A stretch of DNA of 64,000 nucleotides from Mycobacterium paraffinicum (GTDB lineage Bacteria; Actinomycetota; Actinomycetes; Mycobacteriales; Mycobacteriaceae). Positions 1 through 8,835 of the stretch are shown here, in pieces (position 1 is the first letter of the stretch; every line of letters starts with the position of its first letter). Below the pieces are notes generated by a model. The model had not been told where the DNA came from, searched no databases, and worked only from the letters and a program-made list of their open reading frames with translations. Made by a program: the position numbers and the translations under genes. The DNA lies in NCBI RefSeq assembly GCF_001907675.1, contig NZ_MPNT01000023.1:27680-91679 (forward strand). Direction: 5' to 3'.

Positions 1-2559
1 GGCGCCGATCTCCTCCTTGAGCCGGGAGATCAGCAACAGGTTGTAGTCCGATCCCACGGCCAACAGCAGGATCACCGACATCGCCAAGACCAGCCAGTAC
101 AGGTCGATGCCCAGGATGTCCTGCCAGAGCAGGACCGACAGGCCGAAGGACGAGCCCAGGGATACCAGCACCGTCCCGACGATGACCAGCGCGGCGATCA
201 GGCTGCGGGTCACCAGCAGCATGATGATCAAGATGAGGCTGATCGCGGCGACCCCGGCGATCAGCAGGTCGTAGAAGGCGCCCTCTTGGATGTCCCGGTA
301 CGTCGAGGCGGTGCCGCCCATGGAAATCGCGGCGCCTTGCAGCGGGGTTCCCTTGATGGCCTCTTTGGCCGCCTGCTGGATCGGCTCGACGCGGGCGATG
401 CCTTGGGGCGTCGAGGGATCGCCGTCCAGGCCGATGATGAAGCGGGCCGCCTTGCCGTCCGGTGACAGGAACATCTTCAGGCCGCGCTGGAAATCCGGAT
501 TGTCGAAGGCCGACTGCGGCAGGTAGAACGAGTCGTCGACCTGAGCGGCGTCGAAGACCCGGCCCATCGCACCGGGGTCCTTGCTGTTCAGCTCCTGTTC
601 CTTGTAGAAGGACACCAGGGTGCCGTGCCAGACGACCAGCATGTCGCGCATGATGGTCATCGTCGAAATCATCGGCAGCATTTGCGCCCGCATCTCCGGC
701 AGGAGTCGGGTCAGGACGTCCAAATCCCCGACCAGGCCCTCCAATTTCTGGCTGAGCTGATCGACGTTGTCGAACGTGTCGAATACCGACCGGATCGCCC
801 AGCACACCGGGATGTCGTAGCAATGCCGTTCCCAGTAGAAATAGCTGCCGATCGGCCGCAGGAAATCCGACAGGTCCGCGAGATGATCCCTGATGGTGTC
901 GGTGATGTTCGACATGTCGTGGGTGAGGTGGTCCATGTCGACGGTGTTGTCGACGATCTGACCCATCAGGTCATACATGTGCTTCATGGTTTCGATGGAC
1001 ACGGTCATGGCCTGCTGCTGCACCACCATGTCGTCCAATCGGTCCTTCATGAATTGCATGTTCTCGGCATTGGAGACGCCTTGCATGCTGATGATGAAGG
1101 GGATCGAGGTGTGTTTGATCGACGTTCCCAGCGGGCGGGTTATCGATTTCACCTGCGCGATTCCGGGGCTATGAAAAATGGCCTTCGCGACCTTGTCCAA
1201 GACCAGCATGTCGACCGGGGTGCGCATATCGTGATCGGTCTCGAGCAGCAGCACATCGGGATTCAACAGCGCCTGCGAGAAGTGCCGAGCCGCGGCCCTG
1301 TCCCCGACCAGGGACGGCATGCTGGCCGGCATGAATCCACGCAGATCGTAGGTCGTGCGGTAACTCGGCAGGGCGAGCAACCCGATGAACGCCACCGCGC
1401 AGGTCGCCGCCAGCACCGGGCCGGGCCAGCGCACGATCGCGGTGCCCACCCGGCGCCACCGGCGGGTGGCCATCCTCCGCTTGGGATCGAAGAACCCGAA
1501 GAAGCTGGCGACGGTCAGCGCCGCCGGTCCGAGCGTGAGCGCGGCCAGCACGGCGACCAACATGCCCACCGCGCAGGGCGGACCGAGCGACTTGAAGTAC
1601 GGCAGCCGGGCGAAGCTGAGGCAATACATGGCGCCGGCGATGGTCAGGCCGGAGCCCAGGATCACGTGCGCGGTGCCGTGAAACATGGCGAAGAACGCGG
1701 CTTCTCGGTCCTTACCCGCGTAGCGGGCCTCGTGGTAGCGGCCGAGCATGAAGATCGCGTAGTCCGTGCTGGCGGCGATGGCCAGCAGCGTGAGCAGGTT
1801 GACCGCGAAGGTCGACAGGCCGAAAACGTTGTGCGAGACCAGAAAACTGACCACGCCGCGAATCGCCCCCAGCTCGATCCCCACCATGGCGAGGACGAGG
1901 ATCATGGTGATCACCGACCGGTAGATGAAGAGCAACATCGCCGCGACCACCACACCGGTGATCAGGGTGACCCTGGCGATGCTCTTGTCGCCGGCCTCCG
2001 ATTGATCGGCGATCATCGCGGTCATGCCGGTCACATACGCCTTGAGCCCCGGTGGCGCCGGCGTGGTGTCCACTATGTGCCGCACGGCGTAGACCGAATT
2101 GTAGGCCGCCGTCTCGCTTTTGCCGGCGAGGTAGACCACGACGTAGGCGGCCTTGTCGTCGGGGCTTTGCGATCCCCCGGCCGTCAGCGGATCGCTCCAG
2201 AAGTCCTGGATGTGCGCGACGTGCTTGGTGTCGGCCGAAAGACGTTGCAACAGTTCGCTATAGAATCGGTGCGCGTCGTCGCCAAGGGGTTTGCGGTCCT
2301 CGAGCACGATCGTGGCGACGTTGTCGGAGCCGGACTCGCCGAACACCTTGCCCACGCGCTTGAGCGCCTGAATCGAAGCTCCGCCTGCGGGGCTCATCGA
2401 AACCGAGTGCGCCTTGCCGACCGCTTCCAGTTGCGGGATCGCGATATTGAGGACGGCGGTGAGCCCCAGCCACAACAGGACGATCGGCACCGCGAACCGG
2501 CGGATCTGCTGTGGAAAGGGCGGGCGACCAGCGGCCGGTGCGGCGGTTGTCTCGCTCAT
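1..2559 (-). CDS. MmpL-family RND transporter, 3' end cut by the window edge
   Basis: The frame is open at base 1, so 853 codons are present; MmpL proteins are usually about 950-1000 residues, so roughly the last tenth is missing. Family role: proton-driven export of lipids or siderophores across the inner membrane. One membrane segment lies near the N-terminus, then a large periplasmic loop, a multi-helix block, a second loop rich in coiled-coil-like sequence (about 440-640) and a second helix block. Two Asp-Tyr pairs (D266-Y267 and D838-Y839) match the proton-relay pairs of MmpL3. The start overlaps the mmpS stop by 4 bp (ATGA), so the two are coupled. Substrate cannot be told from sequence. 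Confidence 0.95.
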   Translation of the reverse strand, partial: MSETTAAPAAGRPPFPQQIRRFAVPIVLLWLGLTAVLNIAIPQLEAVGKAHSVSMSPAGGASIQALKRVGKVFGESGSDNVATIVLEDRKPLGDDAHRFYSELLQRLSADTKHVAHIQDFWSDPLTAGGSQSPDDKAAYVVVYLAGKSETAAYNSVYAVRHIVDTTPAPPGLKAYVTGMTAMIADQSEAGDKSIARVTLITGVVVAAMLLFIYRSVITMILVLAMVGIELGAIRGVVSFLVSHNVFGLSTFAVNLLTLLAIAASTDYAIFMLGRYHEARYAGKDREAAFFAMFHGTAHVILGSGLTIAGAMYCLSFARLPYFKSLGPPCAVGMLVAVLAALTLGPAALTVASFFGFFDPKRRMATRRWRRVGTAIVRWPGPVLAATCAVAFIGLLALPSYRTTYDLRGFMPASMPSLVGDRAAARHFSQALLNPDVLLLETDHDMRTPVDMLVLDKVAKAIFHSPGIAQVKSITRPLGTSIKHTSIPFIISMQGVSNAENMQFMKDRLDDMVVQQQAMTVSIETMKHMYDLMGQIVDNTVDMDHLTHDMSNITDTIRDHLADLSDFLRPIGSYFYWERHCYDIPVCWAIRSVFDTFDNVDQLSQKLEGLVGDLDVLTRLLPEMRAQMLPMISTMTIMRDMLVVWHGTLVSFYKEQELNSKDPGAMGRVFDAAQVDDSFYLPQSAFDNPDFQRGLKMFLSPDGKAARFIIGLDGDPSTPQGIARVEPIQQAAKEAIKGTPLQGAAISMGGTASTYRDIQEGAFYDLLIAGVAAISLILIIMLLVTRSLIAALVIVGTVLVSLGSSFGLSVLLWQDILGIDLYWLVLAMSVILLLAVGSDYNLLLISRLKEEIGA

Positions 2560-2993
2560 CCGGCATTGACCTGGCAGAAGGTGAGGGCTTTCGGTCCGGT
2601 CTCGGACCGCTCGTCCTTGGTCGCGCCGTTCACCATGATGCGGCAGCCGATCTCGCCGCCGTCGCTTTGCGCCAACAGATTGACGGTGACCGATGTCAGC
2701 GTCGTCGTCACCGTTTGCGACCACGGCAGCGGAATGTTTTCCAGGCGTTGCACGCGCGCGTCGGGATCCAAATAGGCGATCTTTGCGGTCGCGGCGGGGC
2801 CGAAGACTTCATAGGTCACGCGTTTCGGGTCGAACAATGGATCGTCGAGGTCGGCCTTGACCTGGACAACGGGGTGCCCATGAACGCCGAACATGCTATG
2901 GAGGCGATAGATACCGAATGCCGCGACACTGGCAATGGCGATGACGGCCAGCAGCAACCACATTCGCTTCACGGCTGAAGTGACCGAATTCAT
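2556..2993 (-). CDS. MmpS-family accessory membrane protein
   Basis: 145 residues with one N-terminal membrane segment (about 10-30) followed by a periplasmic beta-rich domain containing the family pattern YEVFGPA and a pair of cysteines late in the domain. MmpS proteins are the small partners of MmpL exporters. It lies directly upstream of mmpL with a 4-bp overlap, as in mmpS4-mmpL4 and mmpS5-mmpL5 of M. tuberculosis. No MarR-type regulator of the Rv0678 kind is next to it; the next gene is dacB1 in the same orientation, 136 bp upstream. Confidence 0.93.
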   Translation of the reverse strand: MNSVTSAVKRMWLLLAVIAIASVAAFGIYRLHSMFGVHGHPVVQVKADLDDPLFDPKRVTYEVFGPAATAKIAYLDPDARVQRLENIPLPWSQTVTTTLTSVTVNLLAQSDGGEIGCRIMVNGATKDERSETGPKALTFCQVNAG

Positions 2994-3129
2994 TCTTGCC
3001 CTCGCGCTTTGCCCCGGGTCGCAATAACAATTCGATGTTTGGTTGCGTTGGCGAGTTAGAGGCTACCGTCGGTGCGCTAAAGCATTGGGGGGTTTCAAAT
3101 AATCGTTATGTGGCGTTGCCGGTCCGCGG

Positions 3130-4377
3130 TCAACGGTGCTGATGTTGCGGCCGGCGGTTCATCGCCCGCGCCACCATGATCAAACTGAACACGATGATCG
3201 TCCCGATGACGGCGACGCCCACCCGGACCGGCAGCGCGTCCGCCGAGGGAATGAGCGCGGCCGCCTCGGCGCCGTTGGCCTGCCGGTCGGCGGCGCCGTC
3301 GCGTTTGGCCGGCGCCAGCGAGGGGTCGGGTTCGATGAGGTTGCCGACCTGGGTGCCCTGCGGCGTGCTGAAGCCGTAGTCCAGCAGATGCGCCGCCTGC
3401 TCCCACGGGGCGATCGGCACCCGCGTCCCGTGCAGCAGCACCGCCATCAAGCGCCGGCCATTGTGGTTGGCGGCGCCCACGAACGTCTGGCCGGCGTCGT
3501 CGGTGTAGCCGGTCTTGCCGCCCACGGCGCCGGGGTACTTGTAGAGCAGCTGGTTGTCGTTCTCCAGCTCGTAGCCGGGATGGTCGCCGTGGCCGGGGAA
3601 GTCGAACGTCCGCGTCGCGACGATGTCCGCGAACGTCGGGTTCTGCCAGGCGTAGCGGTAGAACAGCCCGATGTCATAGGCCGACGTGCTCATGCCGGGC
3701 CCATCCAGCCCGGACGGCGTCGCGACCCGGGTGTCCTTGCCACCGAGCTTGGCGGCCAGCACGTTGATCTTCTCCACCGCTTGCTGCATACCGCCGAGTT
3801 GCATGGCCAGCGCGTGTGCGGCGTCGTTCCCGGAGTGCATCAGCAGCCCGTGCAGCAACTGGTTGACGGTGAACACCCCGCCCTCCTCGACGCCGACCTT
3901 GGTGCCCTCGGCGGCCGCGTCGTCGGCGGTGCCGGGCACCGACTTGTTCAGGTTGAGCGCGTTGATGGACGCCATCGCGATCAGCACCTTGATGATGCTG
4001 GCGGGGCGGTGGCGGCCGTGCGGGTCCTTGGCCGCGACCACCGCGCCGCTGTCCAGGTCGGCCACCAGCCACGCGTCGGCGCTGACGTCGGTCGGCAGCG
4101 GCGGCGTATCGGGCGCGGCGACGATGCCGCAGCTGCCCAGCGCCTCCCCACCGACCGGCTTCGGCGGCACCGCCAGCGGGATCGGCGGGTCACCGGCCTG
4201 CGGAACCTCCGACGAGTCGACCGCGGGCGGGGTGTTCACCTTGAAGGGGCAGTTGGCGGTAGCGGCGTTGGGCTCGGCGCCGGGCTCCGCGCTGGCGATC
4301 GGCGCGGCGACGGCCGCCGGAGCGGCCGCCACAAAAAGGGCTGCTGCCAGGCATGACGCGGGGCGTAGGAGGCTCAT
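3130..4377 (-). CDS. dacB1: D-alanyl-D-alanine carboxypeptidase (penicillin-binding protein)
   Basis: 415 residues. A signal peptide (about 1-30) is followed by an S11 serine peptidase domain with all three motifs: SIIK (Ser127, Lys130), SGN (Ser182) and KTG (Lys288). A single hydrophobic helix near the C-terminus (about 386-408) anchors it to the membrane with a basic tail. Enzymes of this family remove the terminal D-Ala of peptidoglycan stem peptides in the periplasm. It matches M. tuberculosis Rv3330 in domain plan and sits near a sigJ and a class III aminotransferase gene, which are also its neighbours in M. tuberculosis. Confidence 0.95.
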   Translation of the reverse strand: MSLLRPASCLAAALFVAAAPAAVAAPIASAEPGAEPNAATANCPFKVNTPPAVDSSEVPQAGDPPIPLAVPPKPVGGEALGSCGIVAAPDTPPLPTDVSADAWLVADLDSGAVVAAKDPHGRHRPASIIKVLIAMASINALNLNKSVPGTADDAAAEGTKVGVEEGGVFTVNQLLHGLLMHSGNDAAHALAMQLGGMQQAVEKINVLAAKLGGKDTRVATPSGLDGPGMSTSAYDIGLFYRYAWQNPTFADIVATRTFDFPGHGDHPGYELENDNQLLYKYPGAVGGKTGYTDDAGQTFVGAANHNGRRLMAVLLHGTRVPIAPWEQAAHLLDYGFSTPQGTQVGNLIEPDPSLAPAKRDGAADRQANGAEAAALIPSADALPVRVGVAVIGTIIVFSLIMVARAMNRRPQHQHR

Positions 4378-4547
4378 TATCTGAGCAGACTAGGCGATCG
4401 ACAGCCCCATCCCGGGGAGCCGCGCTGTGGCTGCTGCGACAGGAGTTAAGAATCGACCGTCAGCTGGGCGGAGGGCGGCCGATTTCGCAGACCGTATCCG
4501 CTCGAAGTCCGGTTATCGCAGCTCAGAGGCCGGTATCGTGACCGGCC

Positions 4548-5966
4548 ATGCGCGTACCGTTCGCGCCCGACGCCTCGACCCAGACGAACCCGTTCTGGCG
4601 ACTGCTTTCCCAGGGCACGATCCACACCGCCGGGATGCAGCTGAGCAACGGTGCGGTCGTGCTGCCCTTCATTGCCGCCCACCACGGCCTGACCTGGGCG
4701 GCCGCGATGCTGTTTCCGGCGTACAGCATCGGCTCCATCGTGGGACACTCGCTGTCGCCGGCCGCCCTGCAGCGAGCGGGCCAGATGCGACACCTGCTGC
4801 TGGCAGCGCTGGCGGCCGCCTCCGCCGCACTGATCGTGTGCGACGCGGCGATCGCCTGGACCGGATTGTTCGCCAGCACGGTGTTCGTGGTGGTGTCCGC
4901 GGTCGGTGGAGTCGTCGTCGCGCTGTCTCGCGTCGCCTATCTCGACCTGATTTCGAGCAGGCTGTCCGACTTCCGGCGGGGTGAGCTGCTGCTGGTCAAG
5001 GGGGCCATCGGGTCGGTGCTGGCTACCGTCGTCGCTCTTGTAATCGTGCCGTTGCTCGCCCGCGGCAGCACGATGGCGTATCACCGCACCCTGTTGTGGC
5101 TGGGCGCCGCCGGACTGGCGGCATCCGGAATCGCCGCGCTGTTCCTGGGCCCGGTGCGGTCGATTTCGCCGACCACGCAGATGTCGTTTCGGGAGACCTA
5201 CCGGCAGGGCTTCGGGGTCGCCCGGTGCGAGCCGTGGTTTCGCCGGTACGTGATCACCTCCCTGTTGTTCGCTCCCGTCAGCCTGGGCGCCACTTTCTAC
5301 GCGTTGCGAACCGCCCACCAGGGCGGCGGTTTGCACGTGCTGGTCATCGTTTCCAGCATCGGGCTGGTCGTCGGTTCACCGGTGTGGACCAGGGTGCACC
5401 GGGTGTACGGGGTGCGCGGCATGCTGGTGGGCAGCGCCATCCTCAGCGCCGTCGCCGCCGCGGCGTGCATCCTGGCCGAGCTCTCCGGACAGTGGTTGCG
5501 CGTCTGGGTGTACGGCACGGTGTTCTTCCTGGCGACGCTCGCCGGTGCGGCCGTCGTCGCTGCCGGAATCTCGTGGATCAGCGCGGCCGCCGCCGAACAG
5601 CACCGCGGGACGCTGATCGGCTTTTGCTCGACGTTGGTTGCCGTCGTGTCGACGGTGCTAGGGGCGGCGCTCGGCGGAATCGCCCAGAGGCACACCGCGA
5701 TCTGGCCGGTCGTCGTGGTGTTCGGGCTGTCCGCCATCGCGGCGATCGCGTCCCTGAGGGCTCCCCAGCCGGGGAACGCCGCCAAGCCCTACACTTGCGG
5801 CTATTCCAAACGATGGCTTGTGGTCTCGGCTGCGGGGTTCCCGCGGCGGTGGCGGTGCGCCCGGCCCGCGGCCACTGAAACAGCTGATCAAGCAGGCCGA
5901 GAAGGCGACGCAGGTTCGCCGCTCCGGGCTCGACCAGGTGTTGACCGAGCTGAAGGCGCATCGTGA
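4548..5966 (+). CDS. MFS-type membrane transporter
   Basis: 472 residues with about twelve hydrophobic helices up to residue 405, consistent with the major facilitator superfamily. Substrate unknown. It is divergent from dacB1, where M. tuberculosis has sugI, but the sequence lacks the sugar-porter signature motifs I would expect, so I do not call it sugI. The last 60 residues or so, after the final helix, are Arg/Ala-rich without structure and overlap a different-frame ORF (5818-6111) by about 150 bp. This suggests either a frameshift near 5780 or a real overlap. The ATG at 4548 precedes a sensible cytosolic N-terminus. Confidence 0.8.
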   Translation: MRVPFAPDASTQTNPFWRLLSQGTIHTAGMQLSNGAVVLPFIAAHHGLTWAAAMLFPAYSIGSIVGHSLSPAALQRAGQMRHLLLAALAAASAALIVCDAAIAWTGLFASTVFVVVSAVGGVVVALSRVAYLDLISSRLSDFRRGELLLVKGAIGSVLATVVALVIVPLLARGSTMAYHRTLLWLGAAGLAASGIAALFLGPVRSISPTTQMSFRETYRQGFGVARCEPWFRRYVITSLLFAPVSLGATFYALRTAHQGGGLHVLVIVSSIGLVVGSPVWTRVHRVYGVRGMLVGSAILSAVAAAACILAELSGQWLRVWVYGTVFFLATLAGAAVVAAGISWISAAAAEQHRGTLIGFCSTLVAVVSTVLGAALGGIAQRHTAIWPVVVVFGLSAIAAIASLRAPQPGNAAKPYTCGYSKRWLVVSAAGFPRRWRCARPAATETADQAGREGDAGSPLRARPGVDRAEGAS

Positions 5967-6111
5967 CGCCTCACCCGATGCCGAGGTGCGTTCCGCACTC
6001 GCCTGGCTCTGCAACGCCGTGGCGCGGTTCTCCCATGAGCCGACCGCCGCGCGCGGCCGCGAGGTGTCATTGGCCGCGTACGAGGTGAACCGGATACTGG
6101 CCGCCGGCTAG
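5818..6111 (+). CDS. Small protein of unknown function, possibly the displaced end of an older gene
   Basis: A 97-codon frame beginning at a TTG. The first 18 residues are Gly/Arg-rich and unconvincing. Residues 19-97 look like a real soluble helical protein (balanced Lys/Glu/Leu/Ala, ending [10 protein letters not shown]), unlike the Arg-rich shadow frames around it. It overlaps the end of the MFS gene in another frame. No family recognised. It may be a genuine short gene with a later non-ATG start, or the remnant of a gene whose 5' part was lost in the rearrangement that also left the mmpL fragment just downstream. Confidence 0.4.
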   Translation: MWSRLRGSRGGGGAPGPRPLKQLIKQAEKATQVRRSGLDQVLTELKAHRDASPDAEVRSALAWLCNAVARFSHEPTAARGREVSLAAYEVNRILAAG

Positions 6112-6209
6112 GCCCTGCGCGGGCCGTTCCCCCGACCGGGGGACATGCGATTTGTCCGGCGGTATCCGATCGACCGCAACCAACGTGCCGATGGCGCAGG
6201 GGTCTCGCC

Positions 6210-6420
6210 CGCGTAGCGCGCCTCGTGGTAGCGGCCGAGCATGAAGATCGCGTAGTCCGTGCTGGCGGCGATGGCGAACAGCGTGAGCAGGTTCGTGGCG
6301 AACGCCGAAAGCCCGAACACGTTGTGGTAAGCCAGGATAGCGACGACCCCGCGAATCGCGCCCAGCTCGACGCCGACCAGGACCAAGACCAAGACCAAGG
6401 TGACCCTGGCGACGCTCTGG
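6210..6420 (-). pseudogene. mmpL gene fragment (relic)
   Basis: About 210 bp closely match, at DNA and protein level, bases 1715-1987 of the intact mmpL in this window, on the same strand. The translated relic keeps the TM4 region with [19 protein letters not shown] and [11 protein letters not shown], but an internal stretch of about 60 bp is deleted, so SVARVTL joins directly to the next helix. No start codon, N-terminal domain or second transporter half is present, so it cannot encode a transporter. It is wedged between the MFS/unknown ORF and the aminotransferase gene. Confidence 0.85.
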
Positions 6421-6425
6421 GGCGG

Positions 6426-7760
6426 CTACACCTGGCTGAGCACGTCGCGCAGGATGGATTCGATGGTGTCGAACTCGGGCTGACCGCTGATCAGCGGTGG
6501 CGCCACCTGAACCACCGGATCGCCGCGGTCGTCGGCGCGGCAGTACAGGCCCGCCTCGAAAAGCGCTGGCGACACGTGGCCGCGCAACACCCGTTCGCAC
6601 TCTTGGGCGCTGAACGTTTCCTTGGTCGCCTTGTCCTTCACCAGCTCGACGGCGTAGAAATAGCCCTCGCCGCGGACATCGCCGACGACGGGCAGGTCGT
6701 ACAGCTTCTCCAGGGTGGCGCGGAACGCGGACGCGTGTTGCTTGACGTGATCGTTGAGGCCCTCGCGCTCGAAGATGTCCAGGTTGGCCAGCCCCACGGC
6801 CGTCGAAACCGGGTGTCCGCCAAAGGTATAGCCGTGCGGGAAGACGGTGGCGCCGTCATTGAACGGTTCGAACAATCTCTCGCTGGCGATCATCGCGCCA
6901 AGCGGGGAGTAGCCCGACGTCAGGCCCTTGGCGCAGGTGATCATGTCGGGCACATAACCGAAGTCCCCGATCTCACTGCTGCAGGCGAACATCGAGCCGA
7001 TCCGGCCGAACGCGCAGATCACCTCGTCGGAGACCAGCAGCACGTCGTAGGAGTCGCAGATCTCGCGCACCCGGTCGAAATAGCCGGGGGGAGGGGGAAT
7101 GGCGCCGCCCGCGTTCTGCACCGGCTCCAGGAACACCGCGGCGACGGTCTCGGGGCCCTCGAACTCGATGGCCTCGGCGATCCGGTCGGCGGCCCATCGG
7201 CCGAAGGCCTTGGGGTCGTCGGCGAACGGCTCGGGCGCCCGGTAAAAGTTGGTGTTGGGCACCCGGAAGCCGCCCGGCGTCACGGGTTCGAACGGTGCCT
7301 TGTACGCGGGCAGGCCGGTGATCGCCAGGGCGCCCTGGGTGGTGCCGTGGTAGGCGATCGACCGCGAAATCACCTTGTGCTTACCGGGTTTGCCGGTCAG
7401 CTTGAAGTACTGCTTGGCCAGCTTCCACGCGGTCTCCACCGCTTCGGTCCCGCCGGTGGTGAAGAACACCCGGTTGAGGTCACCCGGGGCGTAGCGCGCG
7501 AGGCGCTCGGCGAGCTCGATGGCGGTCGGGGTGGCATAGCCCCACAGGGGGAAATACGCCAACGTGCTCGCCTGCCGGGCGGCGACCTCGGCGAGTTCGG
7601 TGCGGCCGTGGCCGACCTGGACCGTGAACAGTCCCGACAGCGCGTCGAGGTAGCTCTTGCCGCGGTCGTCGAAGATCATCACCCCCTCGCCTCGCACGAT
7701 GATCGGCGGCGTGATGCCGGCGCCGTGCCGGGCGAAGTGCAGCCACAGGTGCTCTGTCAT
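6426..7760 (-). CDS. Class III pyridoxal-phosphate aminotransferase
   Basis: 444 residues from the ATG at 7760. Class III (omega-amino acid/diamine) aminotransferase fold: a TTGGTEAVETAWKLA PLP-phosphate region, the DEVICAFGR segment with the Asp that contacts the PLP ring nitrogen, and the CAKGLTSGY motif with the Schiff-base lysine. Enzymes of this group move an amino group from an omega-amino donor to pyruvate or 2-oxoglutarate; the actual substrate is unknown. It corresponds to M. tuberculosis Rv3329, beside sigJ. The ORF extends upstream to 7931, but that extension is Arg/Ala-rich and overlaps the sigJ promoter, so it was rejected. Confidence 0.9.
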   Translation of the reverse strand: MTEHLWLHFARHGAGITPPIIVRGEGVMIFDDRGKSYLDALSGLFTVQVGHGRTELAEVAARQASTLAYFPLWGYATPTAIELAERLARYAPGDLNRVFFTTGGTEAVETAWKLAKQYFKLTGKPGKHKVISRSIAYHGTTQGALAITGLPAYKAPFEPVTPGGFRVPNTNFYRAPEPFADDPKAFGRWAADRIAEAIEFEGPETVAAVFLEPVQNAGGAIPPPPGYFDRVREICDSYDVLLVSDEVICAFGRIGSMFACSSEIGDFGYVPDMITCAKGLTSGYSPLGAMIASERLFEPFNDGATVFPHGYTFGGHPVSTAVGLANLDIFEREGLNDHVKQHASAFRATLEKLYDLPVVGDVRGEGYFYAVELVKDKATKETFSAQECERVLRGHVSPALFEAGLYCRADDRGDPVVQVAPPLISGQPEFDTIESILRDVLSQV

Positions 7761-7814
7761 GGTGTCTGCGAGACTAGCCGCTCGAGCTGCTGGCGCGGGC
7801 CCTTTATTCGCGGC

Positions 7815-7893
7815 GTTCCGGCGCTCGCCGTCGCCGCGGGTGTTGATGGCGCGGCTCCTTGCTCGCGCCGTTCCGGCGCTCGCCGTCGCCGCG
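7815..7893. repeat. 24-bp direct repeat pair upstream of sigJ
   Basis: The same 24 bases (beginning GTTCCGGCGCTCGCC) occur at 7815-7838 and 7870-7893, separated by 31 bp that contain GGCGCGGCTCCTTGCTCGCG. The second copy ends one base before the sigJ -10 element. A related GC-rich block (GGCGCGGCTCCT and CGTCGCCGCGCT) occurs at 36630-36680 before lpdA. It looks like a dispersed intergenic repeat; function unknown. Confidence 0.7.
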
Positions 7894-7894
7894 C

Positions 7895-7900
7895 TAGGCT
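7895..7900 (+). promoter_or_regulatory. Putative -10 element of a leaderless sigJ transcript
   Basis: TAGGCT fits the mycobacterial TANNNT -10 and lies 6 nt before the ATG at 7907, so transcription would begin at or next to the start codon. No Shine-Dalgarno sequence precedes the ATG. Confidence 0.45.
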
Positions 7901-7906
7901 CGCGAT

Positions 7907-8809
7907 ATGACCGGGACCGAACAGGTCTCACAATTCGAAGCCCTGCGACCGCACCTCATGGCGGTCGCCTACCGACTCACCGGCACGGTCGCCGACGCCG
8001 AGGACGTCGTGCAGGAGGCGTGGCTGCGCTGGGACCGGCAAGACGCCGAGATCAGCGACCTGCGGGCCTGGCTGACCACGGTGGTGAGCCGGCTGGGCCT
8101 GGACAGGCTGCGCTCGGCCGCGCACCGCCGCGAGACCTACACCGGAAACTGGCTGCCGGAGCCGGTGGTGACCGGCCTCGACCGGGCCGACCCGCTGTCG
8201 GCCGTGGTTTCCCGCGAGGACGCCCGGTTCGCCGCGATGGTGGTGCTGGAGCGGTTGTCGCCCGATCAGCGGGTGGCCTTCGTGCTGCACGACGGGTTCG
8301 CGGTGCCGTTCGCCGAAGTCGCCGGCGTGCTCGGCATCAGCGAGGCCGCCGCCCGGCAGCTGGCGTCGCGGGCCCGCAAGGCCGTCAGCGCGGACCCGCC
8401 GCCCGAGCCCGACCCGTCGCACGATGAGGTGGTCGGCCGGCTGATGGCGGCCATGGCCGCCGGCGACCTGGACACCGTGGTCTCGCTGCTGCACCCCGAC
8501 GTCACCTTCACCGGCGATTCGAATGGCAAGGCGCCCACGGCCGTTCAGACCATCCGCGGCCCGGCCAAGGTGGTCCGGTTCATGCAGGGCCTGGCGCAGC
8601 GGTACGGACCGGCGATGTTCACCTCCTACGAGCTGGGGCTGGTCAACGGGGAGCTGGGCATCTACACCGCCGGATTACCCGCTTCCGACGGGTATCGGGA
8701 GATGCTGCCGCGGATCACGGCGTTGACGGTTCGCGACGGAAAGGTCAGCGCCCTCTGGGATATCGCCAACCCGGACAAGTTCGCCGGCTCCCCGCTGCGA
8801 CGGCCCTAG
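7907..8809 (+). CDS. sigJ: ECF RNA polymerase sigma factor SigJ
   Basis: 300 residues. The N-terminal half is a group 4 (ECF) sigma factor: sigma-2 with DAEDVVQEAWLRW near residue 27 and a sigma-4 helix-turn-helix (FAEVAGVLGISEAAARQLASRARK). The C-terminal third (from about 165) is a SnoaL-like domain, the arrangement of SigJ/ECF41-type factors, where the C-terminal domain modulates activity instead of a separate anti-sigma. M. tuberculosis SigJ (Rv3328c) has the same plan and is linked to hydrogen peroxide resistance. No anti-sigma gene lies beside it. It converges on the MprF-like gene. Confidence 0.93.
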   Translation: MTGTEQVSQFEALRPHLMAVAYRLTGTVADAEDVVQEAWLRWDRQDAEISDLRAWLTTVVSRLGLDRLRSAAHRRETYTGNWLPEPVVTGLDRADPLSAVVSREDARFAAMVVLERLSPDQRVAFVLHDGFAVPFAEVAGVLGISEAAARQLASRARKAVSADPPPEPDPSHDEVVGRLMAAMAAGDLDTVVSLLHPDVTFTGDSNGKAPTAVQTIRGPAKVVRFMQGLAQRYGPAMFTSYELGLVNGELGIYTAGLPASDGYREMLPRITALTVRDGKVSALWDIANPDKFAGSPLRRP

Positions 8810-8835
8810 CACCGGCCGCGGCCCCCTCGCGTGGA

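Noticed and set aside
625..2775. 716-codon plus-strand ORF
   Set aside because: It is the antisense of mmpL and mmpS, rich in His, Arg and Gly, with no domain. Typical of high-GC shadow frames.
4548..5966. sugI assignment from gene order
   Set aside because: The position next to dacB1 fits, but sugar-porter signatures are absent.
7761..7931. N-terminal extension of the aminotransferase
   Set aside because: It would span the direct repeats and the sigJ promoter and is Arg/Ala-rich.
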